In this document: positions 6,827-14,681 of the stretch, piece by piece
Layout: every line of letters starts with the position of its first letter
How positions within the stretch are numbered: the first letter of the stretch is position 1
Source: Kiritimatiellia bacterium
GTDB taxonomy: Bacteria > Verrucomicrobiota > Kiritimatiellia > SLAD01
NCBI GenBank assembly: GCA_007134175.1
Contig: SLLF01000373.1
Span: 1-17,884, forward strand
Length of the DNA stretch: 17,884 nucleotides
Direction: 5' to 3'
Notes under the pieces: model-generated
Seen by the model: only the letters and a program-made list of their open reading frames with translations
Database searches by the model: none
Told to the model about the DNA's origin: nothing
Position numbers and translations under genes: made by a program

Positions 6827-7633
6827 ATGAAGATTCTGTTTGTATTGCTGATGTTGGCCAGCGCGGCAGGCATGATATTCGGTTTGCGCAAACACAAGGA
6901 AGGCGAAACGTGGGGTCGCCCGCTTACCATTGTCTGCCTGGTTATCGCGTTCGTGCTGATGTTGGTCAACCTCCGGCCATCCGGCCCGGGTACACAAGCG
7001 ATTGTGAACCGCGAAATCGCCTATCGTCAGGCGCTCGGCGCGAAAATAGGGCAGGAGATCGCACGGGAGTTCCCCGACTCGCACGTGGTGGTCCTGCCGG
7101 ATCAAGTGGAGGGCTCGCCGGCCGTCGAGGGGCTGAAATCCGCGCTGCGGGGAGCAGGCACGGTGGAGGTTGTGGTGCCCGATTTTGAGGCCCATTTCCG
7201 TGACCAGATCGCGAGGGGCAACCTCCATGAGGAGGATGCGGAATACTGGTTCGAAGAGGCACTGATGGAAATGGAGATGTCCGCCAGCCTGTTCAACGCA
7301 ACAGTGCGCCAGGCGGGACAGGCACCGGATGTACTGGTCCTGTTTGCCCCGTTACCGCACGATTACGCGCGTCTGGACATCCTGCGTCAAGCGGACCGGC
7401 CACGGATAATCTTGGCGTCGACCGAGGACGTCTGGATGGTAGAAGGCATCCTTAACCGGATTGAACAAGGCCTTTTTCACGGGATCGTCTTATTTAATAT
7501 GGGCAATTGGCGCATGGAAGGCCGGGTGCCCAGCGATGTACAAGAGGCTTTTGCTGAACGTTATATTTGGATAACACGCGACAACCTGCAAGAGGTGATG
7601 GCGGAGCATCCCGACCTAATTGAGATGTTATGA
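6827..7633 (+). CDS. Hypothetical two-TM membrane protein, first gene of the ABC/HEAT operon
   Basis: A 268-residue protein of no family I can name. Two hydrophobic helices lie at residues about 2-20 and 32-50, followed by a soluble domain of about 215 residues. The soluble part alternates hydrophobic strands (VVVLP, VEVVVPDF, DVLVLFAPL, RIILAST, GIVLFNM, YIWITRDN) with helices, a Rossmann-like or periplasmic-binding-like pattern, but no catalytic motif stands out. An acidic helix-rich segment (EEDAEYWFEEALMEMEM) lies in the middle. The ATG at 6827 is chosen over the in-frame ATG at 6704 because AAGGA sits 6 bases upstream and the first membrane helix begins at once. Its stop overlaps the next gene's start by ATGA, so it is probably a dedicated subunit of the membrane complex encoded downstream, perhaps a ligand- or stress-sensing part. 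That role is inference. Confidence 0.8.
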   Translation: MKILFVLLMLASAAGMIFGLRKHKEGETWGRPLTIVCLVIAFVLMLVNLRPSGPGTQAIVNREIAYRQALGAKIGQEIAREFPDSHVVVLPDQVEGSPAVEGLKSALRGAGTVEVVVPDFEAHFRDQIARGNLHEEDAEYWFEEALMEMEMSASLFNATVRQAGQAPDVLVLFAPLPHDYARLDILRQADRPRIILASTEDVWMVEGILNRIEQGLFHGIVLFNMGNWRMEGRVPSDVQEAFAERYIWITRDNLQEVMAEHPDLIEML

Positions 7634-10056
7634 TCCCATCGCGGTGTTGCTTCCGCGCATTGGTCGTCGGCTTAAGCTATGGTGGCTGGTGGGCGCTTTC
7701 CCCGGTGTCTGCTGCGTCCGGCCCCGAATTCCACAGCGGCCTGCCTGCTTTGGGCAGTCGCTACGAAGTGGTTCCCTACCAGCCCTCGCTTCTGCCGGTC
7801 CGTTTACGCAATCCTGAATCCACGCCGTTGGAGGTGATCCTGGCCATCCGCCCGGATCGCACGGGGAACATGCTGATCCAAGAGGAGCGTTTGCGACTGG
7901 GCCCGGGCGCCCACTGGACAACGGCGTTGCGTTTCCTCCCTGATACGCACCGGGACTATGTGCAAGAATGGCGTCTACCGACCGGGCGCTTGTTGTCGCG
8001 GGACGTTATGCCCATCATCATTGACGTGAGTGGCGAACGAAAGCGTCCCGTTCTCATCCATGATGCCGATCGTGACCCTGGCGGAAATGATTGGGGATGG
8101 AGCTGGCCCGATCCCGGTTTTCGCCATGCCCGACTGAGGGCCGCCGAGACACCCTCGCACTGGCTGGACTATGAGCGGGCTACCGTGGTCCTGCTAGGAC
8201 TGCCGGATTACGATGCCATGACGCATGCTCAATACCAGGCATTGCTCGACTTTGTACAAAGTGGCGGAACCTTGGTGTGGTTGCACCCCGACAGCATATT
8301 GGCTGCACGGGCGACACCGTTGGCCGACCTATTACCTATTCAGCCATTGGCCAAGCAACAACTGGAGCATGTGCGTCCCCTGCAGACGTGGGCCCGCCAC
8401 CATCAGCACCAGGAAAGAACACCCACCGACCCACCCGCGCCGGGAACCGGGTGGCTCTTTCTCGACAGCGAATTGCGGGCCACGGCAACCGCCGCTCTCG
8501 AGGCAGGCGGGACCCCTTGGATTGCCTGGCTGCGGTTTGGTGCGGGCCAGGCCGGCACCTTGCTTTTCGACGCACTGCCAACCATACTCAGCGATACTGC
8601 CGAGGGGCACGCCTTGCGCTCGCATATCTTCCGCTGGGGACAGCGCCATCCCCTCGCCCAAGGGGCTGTGTTCGCGCCGGAGCTGCAACCGGCTGCCGAG
8701 CGGTTAACCGGATTTCAATCCGTATCCGCCGATGCCATTCTTCACCTGCTGCTCAGCTATCTGGCATTGGCTTGCGCCACCCTCTTCCTGTCACGACGCC
8801 GTCAATTTGATGCGGTCGGCTGGGTGGCGCTAGCCGTGATGGGGTTGATGGCTACCGCCTTGATTCTCCAAGCGGCGCAGCGACGCATCGCGGCCCAACC
8901 CGAGCGCAACCGCATCGCCCTGAGCGTGGTCGCCCCGCATGAAGGTCGGGTTACGGGGCAGCAACACCTCACCTTGTTCACCAAGCGCGATCATGCACCG
9001 CACCTGGTCATGACCAGCGACAACCGCTGGCTGCCTCCATTCTTCCCCTCTGAGCGGGATCCGATTCTTCTCCAGCCAAGCCGACGGATAACGGAAACGC
9101 TGCACCTGAAACGCCGTGGGGACACCGAGGAACTGCGCAACTTCAGGCTACCGGCGCTGCGCCCGCGTTCGGTCGGGGCCGCCTATGCCCTGGACCAGTC
9201 GGTCGCGCGTGAGCCAATCCCTCCGGTCCAAGTCGGCTACGATGAGCAGGGCCCGTATGTCCATGACCTGCACGACGACGCTTGGCCCGCAGGTACACGG
9301 ACCTATTTGACCGGCGCTCATGCCAGTCGCCTTTTGGCGAAGGATACCGATGACCGCTGGCGTCCCGTGTCCCAGGCGGACCGGTTGGCTCGCGTGAATC
9401 CGGTAATCGCCGCTTGGGAACAGTGGCTCGACGCCGGCCACCTGCCGCCCGGGCGGGTCGTCCGCCTCTATCCCGCAGCCGCTGCCGCGCCGCGCTGGGC
9501 CATGCCCTATACCCTCGAGGGCGACTATGTTGATACCGGCTACACCCTCGAAATGGCCTCCGCCGTAGACCTTCAGCCCGTCGGGCCCGTGCGCGTACCG
9601 CCGGAGTGGGTTGAACTGCAACCCGCTGACCACCGTGCCCGCCTCTTGCTCCGTCCGGTAAGCCCAACGGGCACCCCCGTCGCACTCGCAGGCACTTACG
9701 AGTACCGCGCCTACCTCCCGCCGCTGCTGGCCAACCTGGCTATCCAGCAGATTACCGTCCAATTGCGGGCCAACGACCCCGCCATGACGTACCGGCTGCA
9801 GGCCGCCATACAACCTTATTGGACCTCGGATCGTCAGCTCAGTGGCACCTCCCCTGAGCCAGGCCTGTTCCTTTTTGATTTACCCGATGGGGCGGAATGG
9901 GTGGATCCCGCAACCGGCGGTTTCCGCGTGCGGTTGACCGCACAACCCGCCACCACGGCCGTCGCCCCTGGCCAGCCGCCACTCGCCTATTTGCGGGTGA
10001 AGGTGCGAGGCCACCCGCCCACCCAGGGCCTTAGCGAAGGAGTAAGCCAACCATGA
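7630..10056 (+). CDS. Large membrane protein with N-terminal secretion signal and GATase-like domain
   Basis: An 808-residue protein of unknown function. The N-terminus (arginine, then hydrophobic stretch, then SPVSAASG near residue 30) looks like a signal peptide. An Ig-like or beta-rich region follows to about 130. At about 180-235, YERATVVLLGLPDYDAM then ALLDFVQSGGTLVWL is the pattern of the class I glutamine-amidotransferase-like fold often found in exported membrane proteins. It lacks the nucleophilic cysteine, so it is probably a binding rather than an enzymatic domain. Two membrane helices lie at about 368-387 and 396-414, so the GATase-like domain and the roughly 390-residue C-terminal part would lie on the same side, most likely extracytoplasmic. 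The start overlaps the upstream stop by ATGA, and the stop overlaps the ABC ATPase start by ATGA. The layout recalls the GldG-type or BatA-type membrane proteins that accompany ABC-2 exporters. I cannot assign a family with certainty. Confidence 0.8.
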   Translation: MIPSRCCFRALVVGLSYGGWWALSPVSAASGPEFHSGLPALGSRYEVVPYQPSLLPVRLRNPESTPLEVILAIRPDRTGNMLIQEERLRLGPGAHWTTALRFLPDTHRDYVQEWRLPTGRLLSRDVMPIIIDVSGERKRPVLIHDADRDPGGNDWGWSWPDPGFRHARLRAAETPSHWLDYERATVVLLGLPDYDAMTHAQYQALLDFVQSGGTLVWLHPDSILAARATPLADLLPIQPLAKQQLEHVRPLQTWARHHQHQERTPTDPPAPGTGWLFLDSELRATATAALEAGGTPWIAWLRFGAGQAGTLLFDALPTILSDTAEGHALRSHIFRWGQRHPLAQGAVFAPELQPAAERLTGFQSVSADAILHLLLSYLALACATLFLSRRRQFDAVGWVALAVMGLMATALILQAAQRRIAAQPERNRIALSVVAPHEGRVTGQQHLTLFTKRDHAPHLVMTSDNRWLPPFFPSERDPILLQPSRRITETLHLKRRGDTEELRNFRLPALRPRSVGAAYALDQSVAREPIPPVQVGYDEQGPYVHDLHDDAWPAGTRTYLTGAHASRLLAKDTDDRWRPVSQADRLARVNPVIAAWEQWLDAGHLPPGRVVRLYPAAAAAPRWAMPYTLEGDYVDTGYTLEMASAVDLQPVGPVRVPPEWVELQPADHRARLLLRPVSPTGTPVALAGTYEYRAYLPPLLANLAIQQITVQLRANDPAMTYRLQAAIQPYWTSDRQLSGTSPEPGLFLFDLPDGAEWVDPATGGFRVRLTAQPATTAVAPGQPPLAYLRVKVRGHPPTQGLSEGVSQP

Positions 10057-11018
10057 TAAAGACCGACCACCTGACCCGTGATTACGGAAATGGCCGCGGC
10101 ATATTCGACCTGACGATGGAAATCCCCGCCGGGCAGATATTCGGTTTTATCGGACCTAACGGGGCCGGCAAAACGACTACGATCAAACTCCTCTGCGGCC
10201 TCTACCAACCCACCAGTGGACAGGCGTTCATCAACGGGATACCGGTGGATCGCCGCCACCTGCGCGACGTAAAGCGCGCCATCGGCTATATGCCTGACCA
10301 CATGGGGTCGTACGAGCAAATGAGCGTCTGGGAATACCTCGACTTCTTTTGTGCGGCCTATCGCGTGCCGGCCCGGCAACGCAAGGCCCGCATCGATGAG
10401 GTGCTGCAATTGACCGCCGCCACCTACATGCTGGACTATCAGGTCGACTCCCTCTCCCAGGGGATGGGGAAGCGGGTGGCGCTAGCTAAAACGCTGCTGC
10501 ACAATCCACCGGTGCTCATTCTCGACGAACCAGCTTCCGGGCTCGACCCGCGAGCCCGAATCGAGATGCGGGAAACCATCATGCGTTTGCGCGAATTGGG
10601 CAAAACCATTCTCCTTTCATCCCATATTCTGCCGGAACTGTCGTCCGTCTGCGATTTGATCGGCGTGGTGGAGAAAGGCCGCTTGCGCGCATTCGGGACC
10701 GTGCGTGATATGCTCGCCAGTATGCGCGAGCACATCGTGCTGCGTGTGCGCGTAGCCACGGGCTATGTAGAACGTGCAGCCGCCGGCTGCCGCGGTCAGC
10801 CGCATGTGCAGGATGTCGTGGTCGAGGGTGACGAGGTGCGCGTGCACTATATCGGCCCCCGCACGGAGATCGCCGGGTTGAACCGCCACCTGGTTGAACA
10901 AGGGGTAGCGGTGGCCGAATTCACCGAGGAGCAGGGCGATCTGGAAGACGCCTTCCTCCATGTAACCCGTGAGGCCGACGAGGCCGAACAAGCCAAGGGG
11001 GGCACATCACCCTCATGA
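10053..11018 (+). CDS. ABC transporter ATP-binding protein (ABC-2 exporter type)
   Basis: A 321-residue cytoplasmic ATPase that would drive the membrane permease encoded next. The Walker A motif is GPNGAGKTT at residues 34-42, the Q-loop region lies near YMPD (about 80), and the signature is LSQGMGKR near 133-140 (LSQGM rather than the textbook LSGGQ, as commonly found in this type). Walker B and catalytic glutamate are LILDEP near 155-160, with ASGLDP as D-loop and SSHIL as H-loop near 190. The C-terminal roughly 100 residues form the extra domain usual in CcmA/NosF/GldA-type exporters (DrrA-like). Start and stop are both joined to neighbours by 4-base ATGA overlaps, which implies fixed stoichiometric expression with the permease and the large membrane protein. 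The substrate is not identifiable. Confidence 0.95.
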   Translation: MIKTDHLTRDYGNGRGIFDLTMEIPAGQIFGFIGPNGAGKTTTIKLLCGLYQPTSGQAFINGIPVDRRHLRDVKRAIGYMPDHMGSYEQMSVWEYLDFFCAAYRVPARQRKARIDEVLQLTAATYMLDYQVDSLSQGMGKRVALAKTLLHNPPVLILDEPASGLDPRARIEMRETIMRLRELGKTILLSSHILPELSSVCDLIGVVEKGRLRAFGTVRDMLASMREHIVLRVRVATGYVERAAAGCRGQPHVQDVVVEGDEVRVHYIGPRTEIAGLNRHLVEQGVAVAEFTEEQGDLEDAFLHVTREADEAEQAKGGTSPS

Positions 11019-12706
11019 TGTGGCCTGTTCATAATCCCATTTTCCAGCGCGAATGCCTCGCGGCCATGCGCAGCCTCAAACTGCGCCTTGCGCTGCTGGT
11101 GCTGCTCATCGTGCCCGGTCTGCTGTTATTCACCCTCTGGCCACGTACCGGCGTCTTCTCCCAGCTCGACGCCCAGGACATCTTCGTCGTCTTTCTCATG
11201 TCCTCCCTTGCATTGTTGTGCTGTGCCACCCCGGTTATCACGGCTACCGCCATCACCGGTGAAAAAGAGCGCCGTACCTTCGAGCCCCTGTTTGTGACCT
11301 GCCTGACGCCACTCGACATCATGACCGGGAAGATGCTCTCGGCCTGGTGTGTCGTGGCCTTGCTGCTCGCCGCGTCCATGCCGGTCACCGCCCTGTGCGC
11401 CCTCAGCGGCGGCATCAGCTTGCGCTTTCTGGCCCAAAGCTACGGCATTAACCTGCTGGCCGTGGCCACCTACAGCCTGATGGGGCTGGCCGTCAGCGCC
11501 TGCTGCCGGCGCAATTTGCAGGCCATGCTGGTCACCTATTTAGGCCTGCTGGTGCTGGCGGGTGCCGTCTGGTTACCGGGCGTCCTGCTCCAACCATTCG
11601 ACGGTTGGCGCGAGGCCGGCCTCTACAGCCGCAGCCTCAGTCCCTTCGAGGCCCTATTGGCCTTGTATGATCCGGCCCTTTACGAAGCCCGGTGGGGCCG
11701 CATGGGAGCCACCCTGGCCATACAGCGCCATCTTTGGGGAATGGGGGGTATCGCCCTGCTCAGCTTCGTTATCTTCTGTACACGTATCCTTAGACCGCAC
11801 CGGGCCCACCCTAGCAACGTGAGCCAAACGCGCTATGATGACCGGCGCACCGGGTTCAAACGGACCCTGCGTTTCCCGTTTTACTTGATCGACCCGCTGA
11901 AAAGGAAGAAGCCCATCGCCAACTGGCGTAACCCGGTATTCGTTGCTGAACTGCGCCGCAAAATATTCGGCCACCCCAAATTCATGCTGCGTGCCTTGAC
12001 GACCTGCTTGGCGGTCAGTCTCGGCCTGCTGCTGCTGGTACTCGCCCAATACGGTGTTTTTCTTACGCCCGACCAAGTGCTGCTGAGTACCCTCCTGTTC
12101 CAGTTTGCCGTGGTACTCTTCTTCGCCCCCCTGGTCAGCAGCGACAGCCTGTCCGGAGAACGGCAATCCGGCACCTTTGAGCATATGTGCATGGCGCCTT
12201 TGTCCGCCTTTACCTTGGTCACGGGTAAGATCAAAGCCGCCTTTATCTATGTGCTTATCCTTGTACTCGGTAGCGCCCCGGTCTTCTTTGCCATTCTCTA
12301 TATCCAGCTGGACCCCGACTACGTGGCCCTGGCCTATTGGTTCGCTATCCTATTACTGGCCACGCTGACCTTCGCCATGTTCGGTATGTGCGCTTCCAGC
12401 TTCATGCAACACACGGCCGGTGCCACTGCGGTCAGCTATACCTTTGCCCTGCTCGGCCTGCTGGGCACCTCGAGCGTGCTCCTGTTCGGTGATCGCATCG
12501 CGCCGACCACGCAGGCCGCCGTGTTGATCTTTAATCCACTGATTGCCGTGGTCCAGCTGAATTCAGAGGCCTGGTTTTCTGATCTGCCCTATATTTTCAA
12601 CCGCCCCCCTTGGCAAAACACACTGATCGCTTACGCCGGATTATTCTTCGTCATACTCACCGCCACAGCCGCCCGTGTCCACATCCTGTTCAACCGCTCC
12701 CGTTAG
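11015..12706 (+). CDS. Double-length fused ABC-2 permease
   Basis: A 563-residue polytopic protein with about twelve hydrophobic helices in two sets of six. Each half starts with a cytoplasmic NP.F motif (residues 7 and 306) and carries TFE (88 and 387), then TGK (104 and 403). All three landmarks are offset by exactly 299 residues, showing an internal duplication of an ABC-2/NosY-like permease. The halves are joined by a basic cytoplasmic linker at about 262-305 rich in Arg and Lys. Common ABC-2 exporters use two copies of a roughly 250-300 residue permease, so this chain could supply the whole membrane domain alone. Helices lie roughly at 23-43, 56-80, 108-130, 144-164, 170-191, 242-261, 325-352, 357-376, 408-430, 436-464, 470-491 and 535-559. 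The start overlaps the ATPase stop by ATGA, making these two the transport core of the operon. Confidence 0.92.
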   Translation: MMWPVHNPIFQRECLAAMRSLKLRLALLVLLIVPGLLLFTLWPRTGVFSQLDAQDIFVVFLMSSLALLCCATPVITATAITGEKERRTFEPLFVTCLTPLDIMTGKMLSAWCVVALLLAASMPVTALCALSGGISLRFLAQSYGINLLAVATYSLMGLAVSACCRRNLQAMLVTYLGLLVLAGAVWLPGVLLQPFDGWREAGLYSRSLSPFEALLALYDPALYEARWGRMGATLAIQRHLWGMGGIALLSFVIFCTRILRPHRAHPSNVSQTRYDDRRTGFKRTLRFPFYLIDPLKRKKPIANWRNPVFVAELRRKIFGHPKFMLRALTTCLAVSLGLLLLVLAQYGVFLTPDQVLLSTLLFQFAVVLFFAPLVSSDSLSGERQSGTFEHMCMAPLSAFTLVTGKIKAAFIYVLILVLGSAPVFFAILYIQLDPDYVALAYWFAILLLATLTFAMFGMCASSFMQHTAGATAVSYTFALLGLLGTSSVLLFGDRIAPTTQAAVLIFNPLIAVVQLNSEAWFSDLPYIFNRPPWQNTLIAYAGLFFVILTATAARVHILFNRSR

Positions 12707-12721
12707 CCCAAGCAACTCCTC

Positions 12722-14635
12722 ATGATGCATCTTTTTTCACCCATCCGTAAAAACTGGTGGTCCACCGCCCGCGTCTGTGCCTTTATCCCCTTGCTGGGAC
12801 CGATCTGGTCCGAGCGCCCCTTGCAGGAGGTGGACGTAGCGGTCGCGTTACCAACGGTTGTCAACGAAGCCGCCATTCGCTTTCAAGCCAACGGCGTGCA
12901 ACAGGTCCCGGTATCGTTCCGTTCGGAATTACTACAAGACCTTGCCGCCACCCGCCATCCGGCTGCCGTACCCGCGCTGGTGGCCGCCGCTACAGAGGGC
13001 GAGACGGACAAGGTCCGGCTGGACGCCCTCAGCCAGCTCCACCGCCTCCCCGTAGCCCCCGAGGACCTGCAACCCATCATACACACCTACTTGGAGCACG
13101 CCTCAGCCAACTTTCGCTATTGGGCCGGCCGCCTGGCCGCCCATACCAAGCTGGCGACCAAAGACCTTGCAACGCTAGTGGCGCTGGCGGCTGAAGATCC
13201 GGACCCACGGGTACGTCGCGCCGTGCGGGACGCATTGCCGCAGCACGCCGGAACCTACGATGCCCGCCCCGCCCCTTGGCCGTTTCATGCGGACGACGAT
13301 TTGCCCCTGCAGGTCGCGGGTTGGCCCGCTGTGGCCGCCGCGCGCAACGCAAGTACACGGGCAGCGGAAGCAAGGGAACAACTGCAACAACACCCGTCGC
13401 CTGCCATACGTCAAGCCATCTGGACGAGTTGGATCGAGCACCAGCCCGACTTGGCGCGCACCTGGTGGACGGCCGCCGCCAGCGATCCGCACCGGGTCGT
13501 TCGCGCCGCTGCGGCCCGCGAAGTCATTGCTCTGGGCCACACCAACGATGAAGTGATCGCTTGGCTGATGTCCACGGCCCGGGCAGATCCCGCCCCCTAC
13601 GTGCGCCAGACCGCACTCGAGGCATTGGCCGAGTTGCCGCCCGACACGGCTTGGCCGGTCGTTCTCTCAGGGCTGGATGATGCCGTCCTCTTTGCGCGTC
13701 AAGCGGCCGAAAGCACCGCCGTTAGGCTGGGTCATGATCTGCCCGATGCAGCCGCCGACCTACTGGCACAGGCCGTTGCGGTCCCACCCGATTCCCCGGC
13801 TCGTCTGCACAGCGTGCGGGCCCTCGCGCGGCTGTGTGACGCCGGTCAGGCGCCAGCGGACGCCGCAGTCCTGTTCCAAGACGCGTTGCTGGAACTGCTC
13901 GCCACGGACACCGAGCCCGACGGCCTCGTAGCCATACTGGACGTGCTCCATACATTAACTATTCCGGAGGCACGGCCGGCGGTGGTCCGGCTCGCACAAC
14001 ACAGGGAACCCGCCGTACGCGCAGGAGCCGCGCGCCTCCTAGGCCGTATCGGGGACGAATCGGTCTACGACGCGTTGGCCGCGCTGTTGCGGGACGAAGC
14101 CGCCACGGTCCGCCCCGATGCCATCGAAGCCGCCGGGCGCATCGGGGACGCCCGCTATAACGCCATACTGCTGGACATCCTGCGAACCCGCGATTACGAA
14201 CTGGTCCCCGACCGGTCGGCCGCCTCCTGGGCCGCGGCGCGCATGGACGAAATCGACGATGACGTCATGCAGCGGCTGCGGGAGCTGACCACGCGGCCCT
14301 TGATGGTGATCGAGGGCGAACCGATTTTCGACCAGGAAGAGGTGCTCGTTTCTTCCTTCCTGGCCATAGCGGAGGTGGCCCGCCACCGACCGGAACAGGC
14401 CGAACACCTCGAACGCATAACCGCCGTGTACGCCCGGAATATAGAACTGGCCGAACGGCGGGACTGGACAACCATGTCCCCCCCCCATCTGGTCCTGCTC
14501 TTGGGTGATTCCTACCTGATGCAAGATATGCCGCGTCAAGCCGCCGCGTGGCTACAGGACGAGACGGATATCCCTGCGCTGCCCCTGCCCGAGCGCCAGC
14601 GCGAAATGCGCTACCGGTCGGTGTCGGCAGAGTAG
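12722..14635 (+). CDS. HEAT-repeat protein
   Basis: A 637-residue protein built mainly of HEAT-like helical repeats over roughly residues 70-490. Repeats show the usual pattern of paired helices with D/H-P-x-x-x-V-R turns: DPDPRVRRAVRDAL, DPHRVVRAAAAREV, DPAPYVRQTALEAL, HREPAVRAGAARLL and AATVRPDAIEAAGRIGD. Such solenoids usually act as protein-protein scaffolds. The N-terminus (basic, then ARVCAFIPLLGPIW) could be a signal anchor or a poor signal peptide. The C-terminal 150 residues are helical and TPR-like. It begins 16 bases after the permease stop with two consecutive ATG codons and no Shine-Dalgarno sequence, so the exact start (12722 or 12725) is uncertain. It probably scaffolds or regulates the ABC complex. 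A run of nine C at 14478-14486 near the 3' end is a potential slippage site; the frame stays protein-like through it. Confidence 0.85.
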   Translation: MMHLFSPIRKNWWSTARVCAFIPLLGPIWSERPLQEVDVAVALPTVVNEAAIRFQANGVQQVPVSFRSELLQDLAATRHPAAVPALVAAATEGETDKVRLDALSQLHRLPVAPEDLQPIIHTYLEHASANFRYWAGRLAAHTKLATKDLATLVALAAEDPDPRVRRAVRDALPQHAGTYDARPAPWPFHADDDLPLQVAGWPAVAAARNASTRAAEAREQLQQHPSPAIRQAIWTSWIEHQPDLARTWWTAAASDPHRVVRAAAAREVIALGHTNDEVIAWLMSTARADPAPYVRQTALEALAELPPDTAWPVVLSGLDDAVLFARQAAESTAVRLGHDLPDAAADLLAQAVAVPPDSPARLHSVRALARLCDAGQAPADAAVLFQDALLELLATDTEPDGLVAILDVLHTLTIPEARPAVVRLAQHREPAVRAGAARLLGRIGDESVYDALAALLRDEAATVRPDAIEAAGRIGDARYNAILLDILRTRDYELVPDRSAASWAAARMDEIDDDVMQRLRELTTRPLMVIEGEPIFDQEEVLVSSFLAIAEVARHRPEQAEHLERITAVYARNIELAERRDWTTMSPPHLVLLLGDSYLMQDMPRQAAAWLQDETDIPALPLPERQREMRYRSVSAE

Positions 14636-14681
14636 ATCCAAGCGTCGCGCAGGCGCATGGGCGTGAATACGTGATGGAACA

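Noticed and set aside
9148..9813. 221-codon minus-strand open frame opposite the large membrane protein
   Set aside because: No hydrophobic pattern, motif or ribosome-binding site is present; the opposite frame joins its neighbours by ATGA overlaps.
14636..14681. Gap between the HEAT and CapA genes considered as a promoter or terminator site
   Set aside because: In these 46 bases I see no hairpin with a T-run and no paired -35/-10 boxes, so I treat the genes as one operon.
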